From the NCBI RefSeq assembly GCF_023856365.1, contig NC_064539.1, forward strand, positions 27,555,493 through 27,619,492: a stretch of DNA of 64,000 nucleotides, in the 5' to 3' direction. Position numbers and translations under genes: made by a program. The DNA comes from Brienomyrus brachyistius. Taxonomy: Eukaryota; Chordata; Actinopteri; Osteoglossiformes; Mormyridae. Under the pieces are notes generated by a model that saw only the letters and a program-made list of their open reading frames with translations, did no database searches and was not told where the DNA came from. Shown here piece after piece: positions 44,194-58,700 of this stretch (position 1 is its first letter; every line of letters begins with the position of its first letter).

Positions 44194-46942
44194 CATGATC
44201 ATTATAATCATTATTATTACAGTACAATTCTCAGGTGAAATGAAGACCCATGTCACTGTATCAACGGCTTTATGTTTTCTTTGGGTCTTCAGCCTTCTCA
44301 ACGGCATGATCAATGCTCACTTATGTCGAAGAGACCCGGACTTACTCTTCCCTCTGCATACCGCAACACGACACAAAGGGTGTCCCCAAACTCTGGCCTA
44401 CTCAGCATGAACGCTCACACACCCACATCATGTGATTCATTTCGCCAACAGCACACCTTCTCATCCTACGGGGCCAAGCACCTTCATTCTGGTCCTGTGA
44501 CGTAAACTCATTTCCTTGTCCATTTAAATTAACAAGAGGGTGTAGGCATACTTATGTATGCACTTCTTTATGTGAGCGATTCTGGCCACCCACTCGACGA
44601 GGCAAAGGAAGGTAAGGAATAATCCTTAGCTGGCAGATGGACAGTGATCCATTTCATGGCAGCTTCAGCCAAGGCGTACGGAAGCGCTGCTGCCGCGCCG
44701 AATCCAAGTTCCGCTGACAGCATTAACAAACACATTCCAAACAACACTCTCTTTCCTCCCACTGCACACCTTGAAGAAGAGACTCCCAAAAACCTGGCTG
44801 GGTCTACCGTAGATGCTGATTACTCTACCGGAGCGAGTAGACACACATCTACTGATTTCAGGTTTCAAACTGATCCATAGTTCTGGTCCATGAGAAGATC
44901 AAAGCTGCCTCTGCCGTGTATAGTGCCATGACACCCCCCACTGGCTTCCTTTGTTTTCATGTGGCCCATACATTATGCCTGAGAGAGACAGAGACAGAGG
45001 ACCTGATGCAATCCTACAGAGACATGGTTCCTGTCTGGTAAACATACTTCAGAAAAAGCAGAGGACTTGGCCCTGATGTTCAAGCTCTGCTCCCCTGCTG
45101 TGATGGCCTCACTCAAGGAACGTGCACGGAAAATCCAGGAAATGCAGCTGCCAATGAAAAAAAAAGGGCTTATTTATCTGGGATTGTGCGGAGAAATGGT
45201 TTATGGTCATTCGGCTAAGTGATACTGAAATGCCTTAAGCTCACGTCATTAGTTAACGATGGACTTCCATGGCCAACTATAAAACATCAGGCTAGCTATA
45301 AGAACAGTGAAAACTGGAAAAAAAAACTACAACAAAAACAACTTCGACAGGCTATATTTGAGAAGTTAGCCAGTTGTTCTAGACTTTGAGGCTCATTCGG
45401 GATAAATATGTGATGACAGGCTGACTGACAGCGAAACTAATTCCAAGCCTCATACACCTAAAAAAAAAAAGTCAAGAGATTCAGAATAATTAATTAACAA
45501 ACATGCGGCCAATGATCTGCACAGGTTCACAGGGGAGAGGAGGTTCAGGAGCCAATGGGATGCGAGACACGATGCTTTACATTTTCAGATCCGATGACAT
45601 GAGAGACTCCTGCTACACGGCAGCCAGATCAAGGCAGAAAATGATGAAGGCAAAGCCGTTCGTGGGTTTTCATCTCTTTTTGTCTCAACTTCAATCCGCT
45701 GCCATCCTGCCCTTTAACTGCGGTTTGTCTCACCAGAAACCAACACTTGTCAGTTGCCTGATCCTTCATGAGAGAGCTTAGCTTCTGGTGACAGTTTATT
45801 TTTTTAAATAATCTATAAATTGCTTAAAACATTTGAGCTGTAATTGGCAGAATAAGGCACGAAAAGTAACCGGCGCTGAGTTAAATACTACAGTCGTTTA
45901 ATGTCACTCTATAAATCACTCAGATGTTTATGCAAAATGTGCCATAATTGACACATAGAAATGACACAAATAAAACAGTAAGTGTGTCTGCCAGGAGGTG
46001 CACCCGATCCGAGAGAATGAACAGAAAACGTAGCCTGAAAATGTAACCTAGAGCCCCCTGCACACAAGTCACGCGCATAGCGGTCAAGCTGCATTCCAAA
46101 CAGAGCAGCAGCCAGCCGAGCAAAGGTGGGGGGGGGGGGGAGAGGGATCAGCTGGCCAGGTCCAGGCCCACATCCCCCCAGCACACATCCGCATCACAGC
46201 ATGTCTCCCAGCAACACCCGTCGGAAACAGTTATACTGGTGTTTTGCTGAAGCAAGGATCTTTCTTCTGTCAGGGTCTCTGTGCCAGGAACCTCCCCCCC
46301 ACTCAGTGACAGGGACCATCTTTTCTGGCTTGCACGGCTGAAAGTGCCAAGGCAATGTGTTCGAGGTGAGACTGCCGCTCATGGGGTGGAGAGGGGAGTC
46401 GAACGGCAGGACGACTGGAGGGCAGGAAATCAACGAAAGGGGCCTGGCAGCACGAGGGCTGGGAGCAGGGGTTGGCCTAGTCAGAGGCATCAGCGAGTAC
46501 TGCTCTACGAAACCTGATAATTACAGACAGAAACACTACAGAATATTCCCCGTTCTTTTCAGCATAAACAAGTCACCGCAGACAGTAGGAATTTTCACTT
46601 TATCCTGGAACAATGGCTAAAGCCCTGTCAGATTTGGTAACTGCTCATTTCAAAGCTATAAATGAATGGCTCAATACCTACGTAACCAAATGAATATGAC
46701 TTAGAGCATTTGGGACAAAATGTACATTTTCGGTGCGGACTGTAGCATGTTTCTGCACAGAGAAGCAACTGCTTATTAAAATGCAAAGACAGGCCCACGT
46801 GAGCTTTTGCAAGATTCCACTCACAGCCCTTGCCTGAAGGTTTTGTTGACTGCAGTGGACGACTCCGGACTGCATTCGCCCAGATTGTGCACTCAGTGAT
46901 GCTCCCGGAGTCGGAACAGACATGCCCCATGTTAACCCCATT

Positions 46943-47752
46943 GCTGCCAGAGTCAGAGCCGCTCAGGTGTGCCTCACTGCTGCCAGGACAGAGTCAGAGC
47001 CGCTCATGTCGGCCTCACTGCTGCCAGGACAGAGTCAGAGCCGCTCATGTCTGCCTCACTGCTGCCAGGACAGGAGTCAAAGCCGCTCAGGTCTGCCTCA
47101 CTGCTGCCAGGACAGAGTCAGAGCCACTCATGTCTGCCTCACTGCTGCCAGGACAGAGTCAGAGCCGCTCATGTCTGCATCACTGCTGCCAGGACAGGAG
47201 TCAAAGCCGCTCAGGTCTGCCTCACTGCTGCCAGGACAGAGTCAGAGCCACTCATGTCTGCCTCACTGCTGCCAGGACAGGAGTCAAAGCCGCTCATGTC
47301 TGCATCACTGCTACCAGGACAGAGTCAGAGCCGCTCATGTCTGCCTCACTGCTGCTAGGACAGAGTCAGAGCCGCTCAGGTCTGCCTCACTGCTGCCAGG
47401 ACAGAGTCAGAGCCACTCATGTCTGCCTCACTGCTGCCAGGACAGAGTCAGAGCCGCTCAGGTCTGCCTCACTGCTACCAGGACAGAGTCAGAGCCGCTC
47501 AGGTCTGCCTCACTGCTACCAGGACAGAGTCAGAGCCGCTCAGGTCTGCCTCACTGCTGCCAGGATAGAGTCTGAGCCGCTCATGTCTGCCTCACTGCTG
47601 CCAGGACAGAATCAGAGCCGCTCAGGTCTGCCTCACTGTTGCCAGGACAGGAGTAAAAGCCGCTCATGTCTGCATCACTGCTACCAGGACAGAGTCAGAG
47701 CCGCTCAGGTCTGCCTCACTGCTGCCAGGACAGAGTCAGAGCCACTGCTGTC
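46943..47752 (+). repeat. 41-bp minisatellite, 20 units
   Basis: Unit core AGTCAGAGCCGCTCATGTC then TGCCTCACTGCTGCCAGGAC. The first AGTCAGAG is at 46951 and the last at 47734. The span of 783 bp fits 19 periods of 41 plus four units with one extra G (GGAGTCAAAG variants). Open frames of 217 and 312 codons over it are by-products of the stop-free unit. Confidence 0.95.
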
Positions 47753-49388
47753 TGGAGCTTTCATTTAATTTGTAGGCTGAGAATATAAAATGTATATTGC
47801 AGCCCCTCTGACCACAGCACTCTCTCATCTCCATTGCTTCACTTTTTCCTGCTTTCTCTGTTGTTGGCCACCGGTTCAATGTCTTCTGCAACAACCCAGT
47901 GTTTATGTGTTTATACAGTTTTTTTCCTTCACACATTAAGCTTGAAATGCAAATTGGATTCATACACAAACCCACAATCAATGGCCACAAATATTTGTAC
48001 TCCAGAGGGGAAAAATATGGTCACCATGGCTGTCCTGTCCCTTCAGATATCTGTCCTCACTGGGTCAGGTTCTCTGCTGTATGCCATGTTTTCCCAGGAA
48101 TCTTGGTCTCCCTGGCAGCCAGGGGCCCTGCTGATGCAGTCCTCAGCCAGAGCCCCCTGGCAATCTACTACTGGCGCCCATGTGCGTGTGCGTACGTGCG
48201 TACGTGCGCGCGTCTATGCGTCAGAGCACAACCTCTTCCTGAGTCACTAACCCAGCACCCCTCCAAACATCCAGAATTTAAAACACACAAGCAGCGGCCA
48301 ATTCCCCAGCTTCTCCCCACAGGAGGGGTGCAGCGCTCATGAATAGAGCACCGTGAATTGCACAACAATTACCAAGGTAGCAGCGATTAGCGCCACTATT
48401 GTCTCATGCATGTTCGCAATATATAAAAGCCGCTTGGTTCATTAGCTGAAAAAAGGAAAGATAAATTGCAGTCTATCAAACTGATATAATTTAAGCAAGT
48501 CTCTCTTTCAACAGTGGTTAATGGCCCAGAAGATAAATCCTGCTGTTCAATAATTAGGACTTAGCAATATGACCACAGAAGCAAAATGCTGAAACAAATG
48601 TTTAAGCATCTGCAGCAATGGAACCAGATGTTTTCACATTTGTTATCAGTTTTTCGGGGTCATGTGTTCATGTCAGTAGACGGCTCATTTCAAATTAGAC
48701 TGAGCACCGTGCTGGAGAAAGGGTCCCTTGTCTTTCTGCTCCTGAAGGCTTTCCACGCCTCTCTGGAAGGCTGCAGGACCTGTAACAACTTTCAGATCTG
48801 TGGAGAGGATCAGGGGAGATGGGGAGACCTGCTGCTATCTCCATTTCATCCTTCCCCAAGCTAAGAAGAACTGAGTCCCCTGCAAAACATATCCACGACA
48901 CAGATTTTCTGAAAACCCCCCAGATGGATAGGACTGCCAGAAACTTCCCCAAAAGTAATTCCAAGTCGAATGGAAAATAAACGGGAGCACCGATGCTGAA
49001 GCAGAAACATCCAAGAAGGTCACATTGGGTGCCACCTACACGACACCGCACCTGAACGAGAACCCTGCACCTTTTGGCAAAAACATTTGTTCCTTTAATT
49101 ATTCAGCCTGCTGCCTTCCAGAGACTCGGGTTGCAGGGCTGCTACCAGATCGGAACCACGAACCCCAGCCCACTCCCACTGCATCCCCCGCCCTCCCGCC
49201 TGGCTGCACAGGGCAGAGCTCCGCCTACCTAGGTGCACCCTGGGCAAAATAGGGGCGACAGCGACAGACACGAGGAACCTCAAAATCACATAACTTTCCT
49301 TCTAGAAATACCTCCAAAGTAAATAAACGGGAGAAGGTCATGATGTCATGCTTGTTTGCTTTGGGGCTTAGCCATGAGGTACCTATAG

Positions 49389-49530
49389 CAGTACATCCCA
49401 ATTCGGTCCTCAGGGACCCACAGAGAGTTCAAGTTTTTGCTGGAGTTGTGAGGGAGCAAAAATGTGGACTGTCTGGTAGTGAGCTCAGAGGAAGCAAAAA
49501 CATGGACTGTCTGTGTGTTCCCAAAGACCT
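49389..49530. mobile_element. second copy of hAT-like element, degraded
   Basis: Shares CCCAATTCGGTCCTCAGGGAC, GGGAGCAAAAATGTGGACTG and GCAAAAACATGGACTGTCTG with the element at 38568. Its right terminus has decayed. Confidence 0.55.
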
Positions 49531-52500
49531 GTATATCTTCATATTTTTCATGGAAACAGTATAGCTCTACCTTTCCTCAAGACACCACCGCACAAATATT
49601 CTGTATAAAAGTATAAACAAATGAGTTCAATTATTTACATTTTTATTCTGTCTTAATATTCAGTTCAACAACCTAAATCAAAAGGTTGATGCAAACTTCC
49701 TTTCAAATGTTTTACAAAGGGCCCAGTGTTCCAGTCAAATTTCTAAATGAGTAACCAATAGCATTTTATTACTCTTAATCAAAATATTAATCATATAACA
49801 ATTTTATTCAAAGCCAATACACATACTATTTGACTGAGAAAAATGTCTGATGCTTAAGACGAAGTGAATGGACGAGGTGGCAAATACTTCAGTGTCGCCC
49901 TTTTAGGCTGACAAATTGATTTTACTGTTGGACATGCAATTGTTCCTGATCCCATTTGAACTGCTTGCTGATTACGCCGCTGCCCTTCTTTGCTGACCTG
50001 TGCACGAGTATTAGATCACTTACGGTGCCTGAAGCAGCAGCACTTCGGGACTGCTTTCTGATCAGGGATGATTAATGAAACCAACCACTTGCATCAGAGA
50101 GTGATGTGAACCAAGGGTCTCTGAAGGCATCTAAACCAGGGGACCCCCATCACTACTGCCAAGGAGCACCAGAACACGTCAACACAAATAACGTAACACG
50201 CCAAGAGACCAAGGTATAACCTCTTATAACCCTGGGATGTGACGGGACGGCAGTTGGCAAAGCATTTGAGTGGTGATGCTAGCATTGAAGCCGGCTGGTG
50301 CACCTTTTAACAGCATAATAAACTTTGCTGGCTTTAGAACAGAAAAACAAAGTATTCTGAATAAGCTTTGTCATTTCCTATAAAAGCACCTAATGCATTT
50401 AAATATAAAAAATGTTTTAATATTATGTTTTATGAAATGTCAAGTTTTGTGACAGATCGAATTTAATTCTGCAATATGAATAACAATAACTGTCAGTCAA
50501 AGTTAAAATGCACATTAAAATCTCAAAGTCTAAGCGGAAAAGCTCTTTGGGTGATATACATGTCCCAGATGACAATGAGCGTATGTCCTTCGGACATCCA
50601 TGCACACTAATGAAGCCGTCCTGATGCTCTACTCTGTGTGATGCTTTACTGGCATTACGGTGAGTGAGCTTATTGTCTGAGACCACCGCCATTTGCCTCT
50701 AAAAATCAATCGACTGAGTTTTCATATCGTGTCGACAGGAGCGAAAAGCTGAATGCAAAGGTTCTCTTTGCATCTCAATCAGGTAGGAATCCGAGGAGCT
50801 TTACAGAAAACTGCGGCTGTGCTCTGGGAAGCAGACCTGTCTGCTTCTTGCCCCATGCAGTTTTTTTTTTTTTTTTCGGAAAACACAAAGATGTGCTGTT
50901 TTGGCAAACTAGTGCTTATAGTTATGCGTAGCATGGGAACGTTTCGGTGCACGTGCATGCATGCTCTGTGTGGTGGGCTGCTGTACACCTTAGGTGCAAA
51001 CCTACTGCTGCCTACAAGATTCCATGGCTCACTAGACTAACTATTTCAGCTTCTCTTAAATGTAACTTCCCAGGAGATTTCTCTGAAGTGGGTCTGGATG
51101 AGTTACAGAATATGGAAGGTAAAACCCAATGAGGGACAGTCCAACCGAGATGGTCTTATTTTTAAGTACAATATGACCTTATTAACTATTTTAAAACATA
51201 ATAATAAGGCATCCCTCTTGTTCAACATGATTCTTAAAATTCTAAATAAAATATAATCAGTTTTCCAGTTTCCCCTCCTGTGTGGGTCTGTTTGACTTTA
51301 CGCTTCTTCTCCTGATCCCATCTGAACAGGAATCTGCCACTGAAAATGCCAGCCTGGGAATAAAATAGGAGAAACAGTCATTTTTAAACTAAAAAAAAAC
51401 ACCAAGGAAGATGCTTCGATTATCATGCTAGTTTCAGTATCGTGCTCAGCAATTACATTTTTGTTGTGAGAGACATGGCTAATACTGCTTGGCCTAGGCG
51501 GAGCGCCACTCCTCAGGCGGCATCTTGGGTGCACATGTATGATACCAACAGATGATGCGTGTGTGCTGTTGCTAAGGGACGGTGACGTTTAAAGGTTCTC
51601 ACGGAGGGGACTACGCGCCACCATCTCAGCACAATAGCGGCTAACATGAGATTAGAGACCACCAAGTCGATGTAGCCGCCGTGAGGCTTTGAGAATACAA
51701 TGTCCTCTGAAACTACTTACGACCAGACCCCCTAAGGCTGAGCCCATTCTGGCTTTGGGCAGCCCCAGTGTGAAATACGAGGTGGGGGGGGGAAGGGGTG
51801 ACTGGCTTGTGTTCAGACAGTATGAGATGCGGAGTTCGGGTGGAGCACAGTTTAAGAGCAAGCAGCCAACCAGAGGGGATTCACATGATAGGAGAGCAAT
51901 GAGGAGCGTGCGGTTCATTCTGAGGGCCTCATTGTTGGCCAATAAGGTCTTTCTAACAGATCCTTAAAAGCCTTATGGTATCTGTTTCGAAAAAGGTTAT
52001 AAAATGTTGTTCTTTTGAACCACTTTGATTAGACACTCTGATAGACGGCTGTAATATGCATACGTGTAAAAAAAGTAGGAAAAAATGGGGGAAAAAAGGA
52101 GTTTACCCACTGCTTTGGAGATACAAACACAGATCATAAAATTCCCCTGCCAAAGAAACACGTAAGAACATGAGCGCATTTAAACTGAAGGCCATATTGT
52201 TAATCCTGCCAAAACCGAAAACCACAAATATTTACTCTTTCATTACACTCTGCCGTACTACAGAGAAACGGAACAAAGATGGAACAATGAAGAAACAAGA
52301 CAATGGAACGAGCAGTGGAACTTTCCCTATGCAGGAATGCAAGGAATGTCATCAACACATTTCCTTTATCAAAAAAGGACACCACTAGCAACACAGGAGC
52401 AAACACCCAACCAAGGGTTTCCCACAACTTACACACATATACACATAATCCCATGGGTACGCTTATATACAGTCTCAGTGATGGCCATATATACATCCCA

Positions 52501-53511
52501 TATATGGTCTTAAGGTCAGTCTTACTGAGGGCGGGTCTCACAGACAGTCGTATGGAAGGTCTCACCGATAGCCTTATGGAGTGTCTCACAGATGGCCGCA
52601 TAGACGGTTTGGGTTTCACAGATGGAGAACCACAAGGAGCATGAGAAACAACAGCAGGCTGTCGGGTGCTGTGGCGAGGCTCTCCAACAAATCCCTCTGA
52701 AAGAGCTGAAGGGAGCGAGAAAAAGCCCGTCGTGCAGGCGGGCTCCTTTATAACCAGCCATCTCGAACGATAGATAGCACTTCTCCTCCAAAGACGCGGA
52801 GACGCCGTCTCCATGGCCCCGACGACACACTCACGCACGAGCTGCCGGTGCTCATCAAAAACCAATTAAGCTACGAGTTTCCTTTCACGCACAGGCAAAA
52901 AAATTCTCACTTTTGGAAACGGTACCTCTCATAATGCATCGATTTTCGGCTCCTTCCGTGCTCAAAAACAGCAGCCTCCTTCAGCATCGCGGAGGCAAAT
53001 CAAAACATTTTCAGAACTCAAGATTAAGCAGCCACATAAATGAAAGAAATATGAGCTTTATTGGTGTTAATGACTTAATATGACATATACCAACATCTTA
53101 TTCTCATTTTATTAAAGGTAATATGAGAGAACACTATATTTCCGTGATGTTCAGGGCCAACTGATGAAGCACAGTTTAGCAAATATTGTTAAATCTACCC
53201 CCATTAATTTACCCTGACATTCCATTATTTTACTTACTATGCAAGACGTTTTATAAAATTATATGTGGTCAATACCTGTATAGATCCTGTTTTTTTGTGT
53301 TTTGTTTTCTCTATACGTGTCATACACAGATCAAGCTACTAACTACCGCACAGAACTGCAGATAACTGTTGTTAGCAAATCAAGACAAGTGACCAGACTC
53401 CATTATGGCAAATGCTGGTTCTTGCGTTGATTCCTGTGGCTAGAAAAACTGAATCCCTAAGAGACTATATACAGTGTTCCCACCCCTAAAGTGCTCAGTT
53501 GATGCCACAAC

Positions 53512-53872
53512 CCACCATCCATCCATTTTCTGAAACCGCTTATCCCGTTCTGGGTGGCAGAGGGTCTCACGCCCATCTCAGAGGCTACGGGCGCAAGGCA
53601 GGGGAATAACCCAGGACGGGGCACCAACCCATCGCAGGGCACGCTCACACCACTCACACACACATGCACACCTATGAACAATAACTCCAAACAGCCTCAG
53701 CATGTTTTTGAACTTTAGGGGGACAAACCGGAGTACCCGCAGGAAACCCCATGACGACATGGGGAGAACATGCAAACTCCGCACACATGGAACCCTGGCA
53801 GAGACCTGAGGCCAGGTCCTATAGGTGTGAGGGGACAGTGCTAACCACTGCACCACCATGCCGCCCCACACA
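53512..53872 (-). mobile_element. V-SINE, near full length
   Basis: Minus-strand start GGGGCGGCATGGTGGTGCAG, GTTAGCACTG (A-box side), core GTTTGCATGTTCTCCCCATG, GGTACTCCGGTTTGTCC, then GCCCTGCGATGGGTTGG and a GGATGGATGG tail. About 360 bp and the most complete copy in the window. Confidence 0.75.
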
Positions 53873-55510
53873 ACCCACAACAATACTGCAAAACTACGTA
53901 AATTCTAAATTCATTACGTTATGGAAAAGTGCATATTTACTTCACATATAAACCTATTCCAAAACTGTCGCATACCGTAAACTTTGAACAGACAGCGTAC
54001 TGACACACACCGCACTCAATCTACACTTTTTTTACGCACTTTGTGCACTAATTCGAAAATAAGCATTTTGGTTAAAACTTCTTTTTTTAAACAAAATATT
54101 TTCAAACCGCGATTGTACAAAAACCACGTAAGATGCAGGCGGACTGTAATTAACAGCTGGCCTGCGCTTCTTTGCTTTTCCTAACCCTGACATATCTACT
54201 TCTCCGTGCCATTAACACTGCTTTTCATACCGACCAAGGCTGGCAAATGGAACATGCGATGCATAGGCACCCGTTATATATAAGGAAACTGCTGGCTCAA
54301 ACGTGACACAGCATTCACAGAGTTCAGCAAGACCGAGTACAGGACAGCACTTCATACTAGACAGCACAAATGGACAAAGCAGAATGGTTCATCGATGGTT
54401 TATGGTAATGACCAACTGGACCCCCTTAAATTTCAGCTAGTCGGCGGCTTAATGGAATGTATTTATTAACTGATGCAAAGCTTACGGAACATTTTAGGGA
54501 GTTTTGGCTCATCGCAATTTTAAAAGCTATGAAAAATCCATTATGAAGGGACTGTATTCTGTCTGTGTTCACTTTGAGGAACGCTCAGCAAACATCTTAA
54601 AATTGTAATATTGATATGCTAATACTTCTATCAATTTCAAAGTTAAGTGGATGAGTTAACTATGATGAGTTATTAAGCTCAACCAACAGAAAACTTTCGA
54701 GGTTTTATTAAAGGTGTGTAATACAAACAAATATGACATGGATGTATTACATTACTTATAACTTGAGATATGTCATAAATCCACATAGCTACGGTCTCAC
54801 CAAAGGTACTGCGCCCCATTCTTTCTGTGTACTTACTGTAAGAACAAAGATTCCAGAATGCTTCGCACTCGAATCTTCGGTTTGGTTCAAACCAAGCAAT
54901 TGCAAAATGAAGAGGGGAGTTTGGGAGGGAGTTTGCTGATTGTTTACCGCTGTGCTGCTTGCATGAAAGTCAGTTCTCACGCAAAAGAGACCACAAAATC
55001 TGAGTGATTTCAACGGATTTCGGAATAAGTGACGTAAAATCTGAGAACAGAGAGTAGGGCTGACGCCTCGCTAAATAGGGTCTAACTTGCAAACTCTCTT
55101 CCGCGGCGGCATCTCCTTTACTGATATGTCGCGTACTCTTCCCTCATATAACTGAAGCAAAATTAATTTTTTAAACACTTTCGCATTCTCTTTGTAGGTC
55201 TATGTATGGTTATGACCATCATGAATACAACCAATGAGAAAAACAGGTGTTAAAACCACAAGTACGACAGGCAACTCATTCTAGTAGGAAGCCTTTTCGC
55301 GTCCTGTGCCTCCGATCATTATCCCAGGCGGGCAGCAGCAGTGGATAGCAATTCAAAACAAACAGATCATTTCAATTTTATTCTGTTCCTTCTTCAAAGT
55401 AATGGAAATAATGAAGGAATAAAGGAGACAGCAGAATATTACAATGGACACAAAGCGGTTTAACTCATGCAAGAATTTCTTTACATTACACATTCTGAAC
55501 ATAACATGAG

Positions 55511-55770
55511 CAGGACATCCCAACATGTGTAAAATCATTTAGAACAGGGGCGGGGATCCTGATCCATGGAGGTCCCGTGTGGGTCCGGGTTTTTGGGATG
55601 ATCTCTCAATCAGCCAATAATAAAACAGTAGTTCTCAACTCTAGTGCGGGGGACCCACTGTTATTGGCTGATCGAGAGGCTATCCCAAAAACCCGCACCC
55701 ACACCGGACCTCCATGGATCAGGATCCCCACCCCGGTTCTAAACGATTTTATGCATGTTGGGATGTCCTG
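55511..55770. repeat. 260-bp palindrome (110-bp arms, 40-bp loop)
   Basis: Arm 55511-55620 pairs with 55661-55770 in exact register, with about 11 mismatches in 110 and no gaps. Key segment GGGGATCCTGATCCATGGAGG is mirrored as CCTCCATGGATCAGGATCCC. Likely a foldback MITE. Confidence 0.85.
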
Positions 55771-58700
55771 CTGATGCTCTGTTCACATGTGGGGCAGTCA
55801 GAGCAGTCAGGTTATTATGCACTATGCACTATGCATACACATTTCATAAGCCTGCATTCCATTCACAAAGCACAGTCATGGGAATGGGGTGACAGCTGAC
55901 ATCAAACCACATTTCTATTTCCACATGCAAATTTATGACAGTACATAATATAATATAATCAAAAATAGAGAAGCACGATGAAAATGAATTGCGAAGTCTT
56001 CATACAGTACCGCTGCCTTTTCAGGGATTACCTCACCCGAATGGAATACATTTGAAAGTGGAATAGGCATATATGAAAATATTCCAGTATTTAGACTGAC
56101 GTTTACATTTATTTACTCTTACTCTTTTGCCCAAAGTGAGGTATAAGTGAGGACCAGAGTGCAGGGTCAGCCAGTCCCTGAAGCAGCTGGGGTTAAGGGG
56201 TAATAGGATTACAACATTGGCTACAGAATTCAACAGTACGATCTTCCAGACGGCCACACATCCCTAACCTGCGGAGCTACTCATCGTCACAGAAAGTGCT
56301 CTACCCCGCCACAACCAATAAATGAGCTGTACAACCATTCAAATAATCAAGGTGAGAACATGATGCAGGAGCTAATTCACCGGTAAAACCATAACAGAAT
56401 TTTAAGGCATATTTGCATGGTGTCCTCATTCCCCCTTATAAACCAGCTACATATACGGTCAACAATCACAAACCACAGTCTACACGAGACTCTACGAGAA
56501 ACACTGAGGTAGACACCTCAGCCGGCACACGGCAGCAGCCACATTACTTATTTATATTCTCATCAGATGCTTTCATCTAAATGGACTCATGGAAATTTAC
56601 TCACAATTATACACTAGTTGCCTATTCATGTAGCAGAGGTTAGAAATCACAACATTTTGCCAACAGTAAGGGTGGGTGACAAGACCTAAAATTATTATCA
56701 TGGCATTTTTCACCTTATGAACGGTGATGGTATTATATCATTGCATTGCTTTGTTCCAAGTTTCGGGCGGAGTAGCATGTCCTGTGCCTTTTTTAATTAA
56801 AAACATATTGTAGAGTATATTAAGTATACTTTAATTGGTACTACATCTGGGTGTAGGAGGTCTTTATTTCGCAAAGATATAAAAAGTGATATAGGAAATG
56901 TTTTCTCATATCTGCTTTATAATTGTCGGGAGTAACGAAGCAAACGGAAGGACAAGCCACTTCAGCCAAATGCAGTATATACAGGCACATAAAGACACTC
57001 CTGAGCCCAGTGGACACCCGAGCCAGAAGAGGCGAAGCTGTTATAGCTGCGAAGGGTGGGACGGGATGCCATTAAAGTCCATGTGTATGTAAAGGCAGGT
57101 GTACACAGTGTATGCTGATTTAGCGAATATGTTTCCATTTTTAATGCGCTACTGCATATATATTTATACATGTATGTGTGTGTGTGTGTGTAACCAGGTA
57201 TATATGCATTTAATATGTGTATAATTACACAAAATCTGTATGGCCACAGTGTGTTTCATAGAAAATTCACAGAATGCAGATAAACCGGCTACGTAGACTA
57301 TATAAGGATTCAGATGACAACTGAAGCTTTGAAGAAAATAAAATGATTTATTTTTAATAATTAGGCTGTCGACTTATCATGGTGTTAACGGCATAGTGCA
57401 AATTCATATCATGCTGCAGAATCACGCCGGAAATGACACCAGTGTACCACCCACCCCCAGGGTAACGTCTGAGCACCTACTACACACCCGGGTACAAGGT
57501 CCCCTTCTGAGACTCATCCTTGGTATATGAAGCTGCAGAGAACATACCCCGGTTAAATTTACACTGTTTCGCAGTCTAATGCCACACTACTGGAGAAATG
57601 TAGGTGAAAAAGATGGCTGTGATTCCCAAATGCAGCTCGAATGACAGAGAGATGCATGATGGAGGTGATGAACGGGTTTCCTAGGATGGTTCTCAAAAAG
57701 GTCTGCGCACACATCGCAAAGGCGAACAGGCGCGATCCGCCAGGAAGATGAATCTCGCTCTTCAAACTGTTCAGCCAAGCTGGCTGGCAGGAGGTGTGGC
57801 TGATATCTACCTGGCATCCTGTCAAGAGCACCAAGTAAATATTTACAACATAGACTGGTGTGCAATGACAGATGACATGACCACGTTTTTATGTTTTTAA
57901 GGGGTCTCTTCCGATAAAAAAAGAGATGTTCAGTTAATGTTTTCAGGATCATCTGCCTCTAAGTCAGTGAGCAAGCATTTTGTCTCCTTAGTGATGTCCA
58001 TCTGATCTCTGATGTTCACCAGATGGTGGAACAGCAACAACCTCTCCGTTTAATCTGTTCTTTGCCTCCTAACCCCAGAAGCACCAGACCTTCCAGTAGC
58101 CGCTGGAACTGAAAGCGTTTAATTCCAGACCTTGTGCCCCAAACCAGGAAGCAACTGGAAATTTCTGCAGCTACATGAGTAGCAGTGAAGTTAATGCCAG
58201 AGGTTTCATTAAGCCTACAAATCATCTTCCGCTTCGGTGTGCTACATAATTGCCCGAGACTGTGTAACGATGATATGTAATGAGGAACAGGCATGTGGGC
58301 ATGTGCTGCCCTGACTGCGCTGCAGTGCCGCATCGGGATAAACGGACAGCACACTGCTTCCTGTTACTGTAACACTGCATCTGCGCGCTGAGCGGAAGTG
58401 AGCAGCCACCCTAGCGTCGAGCATCGCGCTATATAAAGACATGGAGACCCACGGCTCCCTGAATGGAGACTGTAATCTGCACACGTATACACAGAACAAA
58501 GGACGGAAGCGTCATATGCACCAGACCAAAAATAGACGGAAAGATGGGATATTTTTCTTGTATTATTTTCAATGACTCTGACATGACTCTGCTGGAAAAC
58601 CTAGGAATCATATCATAATACTAGACACCCCTGTTAAAGGTCACTGAGCACAAGATTCACATTAATAGCCTACTTTTGTGGACAAATTCACTTTGCTTTG

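Noticed and set aside
44644..44880. Plus-strand frame containing AKAYGSAAAAPNPSS, reminiscent of the SSBP stretch [15 protein letters not shown]
   Set aside because: It is on the opposite strand to ssbp2, has no splice sites joining it, and the resemblance stops after about 14 residues. It is probably low-complexity coincidence.
46830..47768. 312-codon open frame over the 41-bp repeat
   Set aside because: Stop-free minisatellite; the amino-acid pattern is a 41-residue cycle with no family resemblance.
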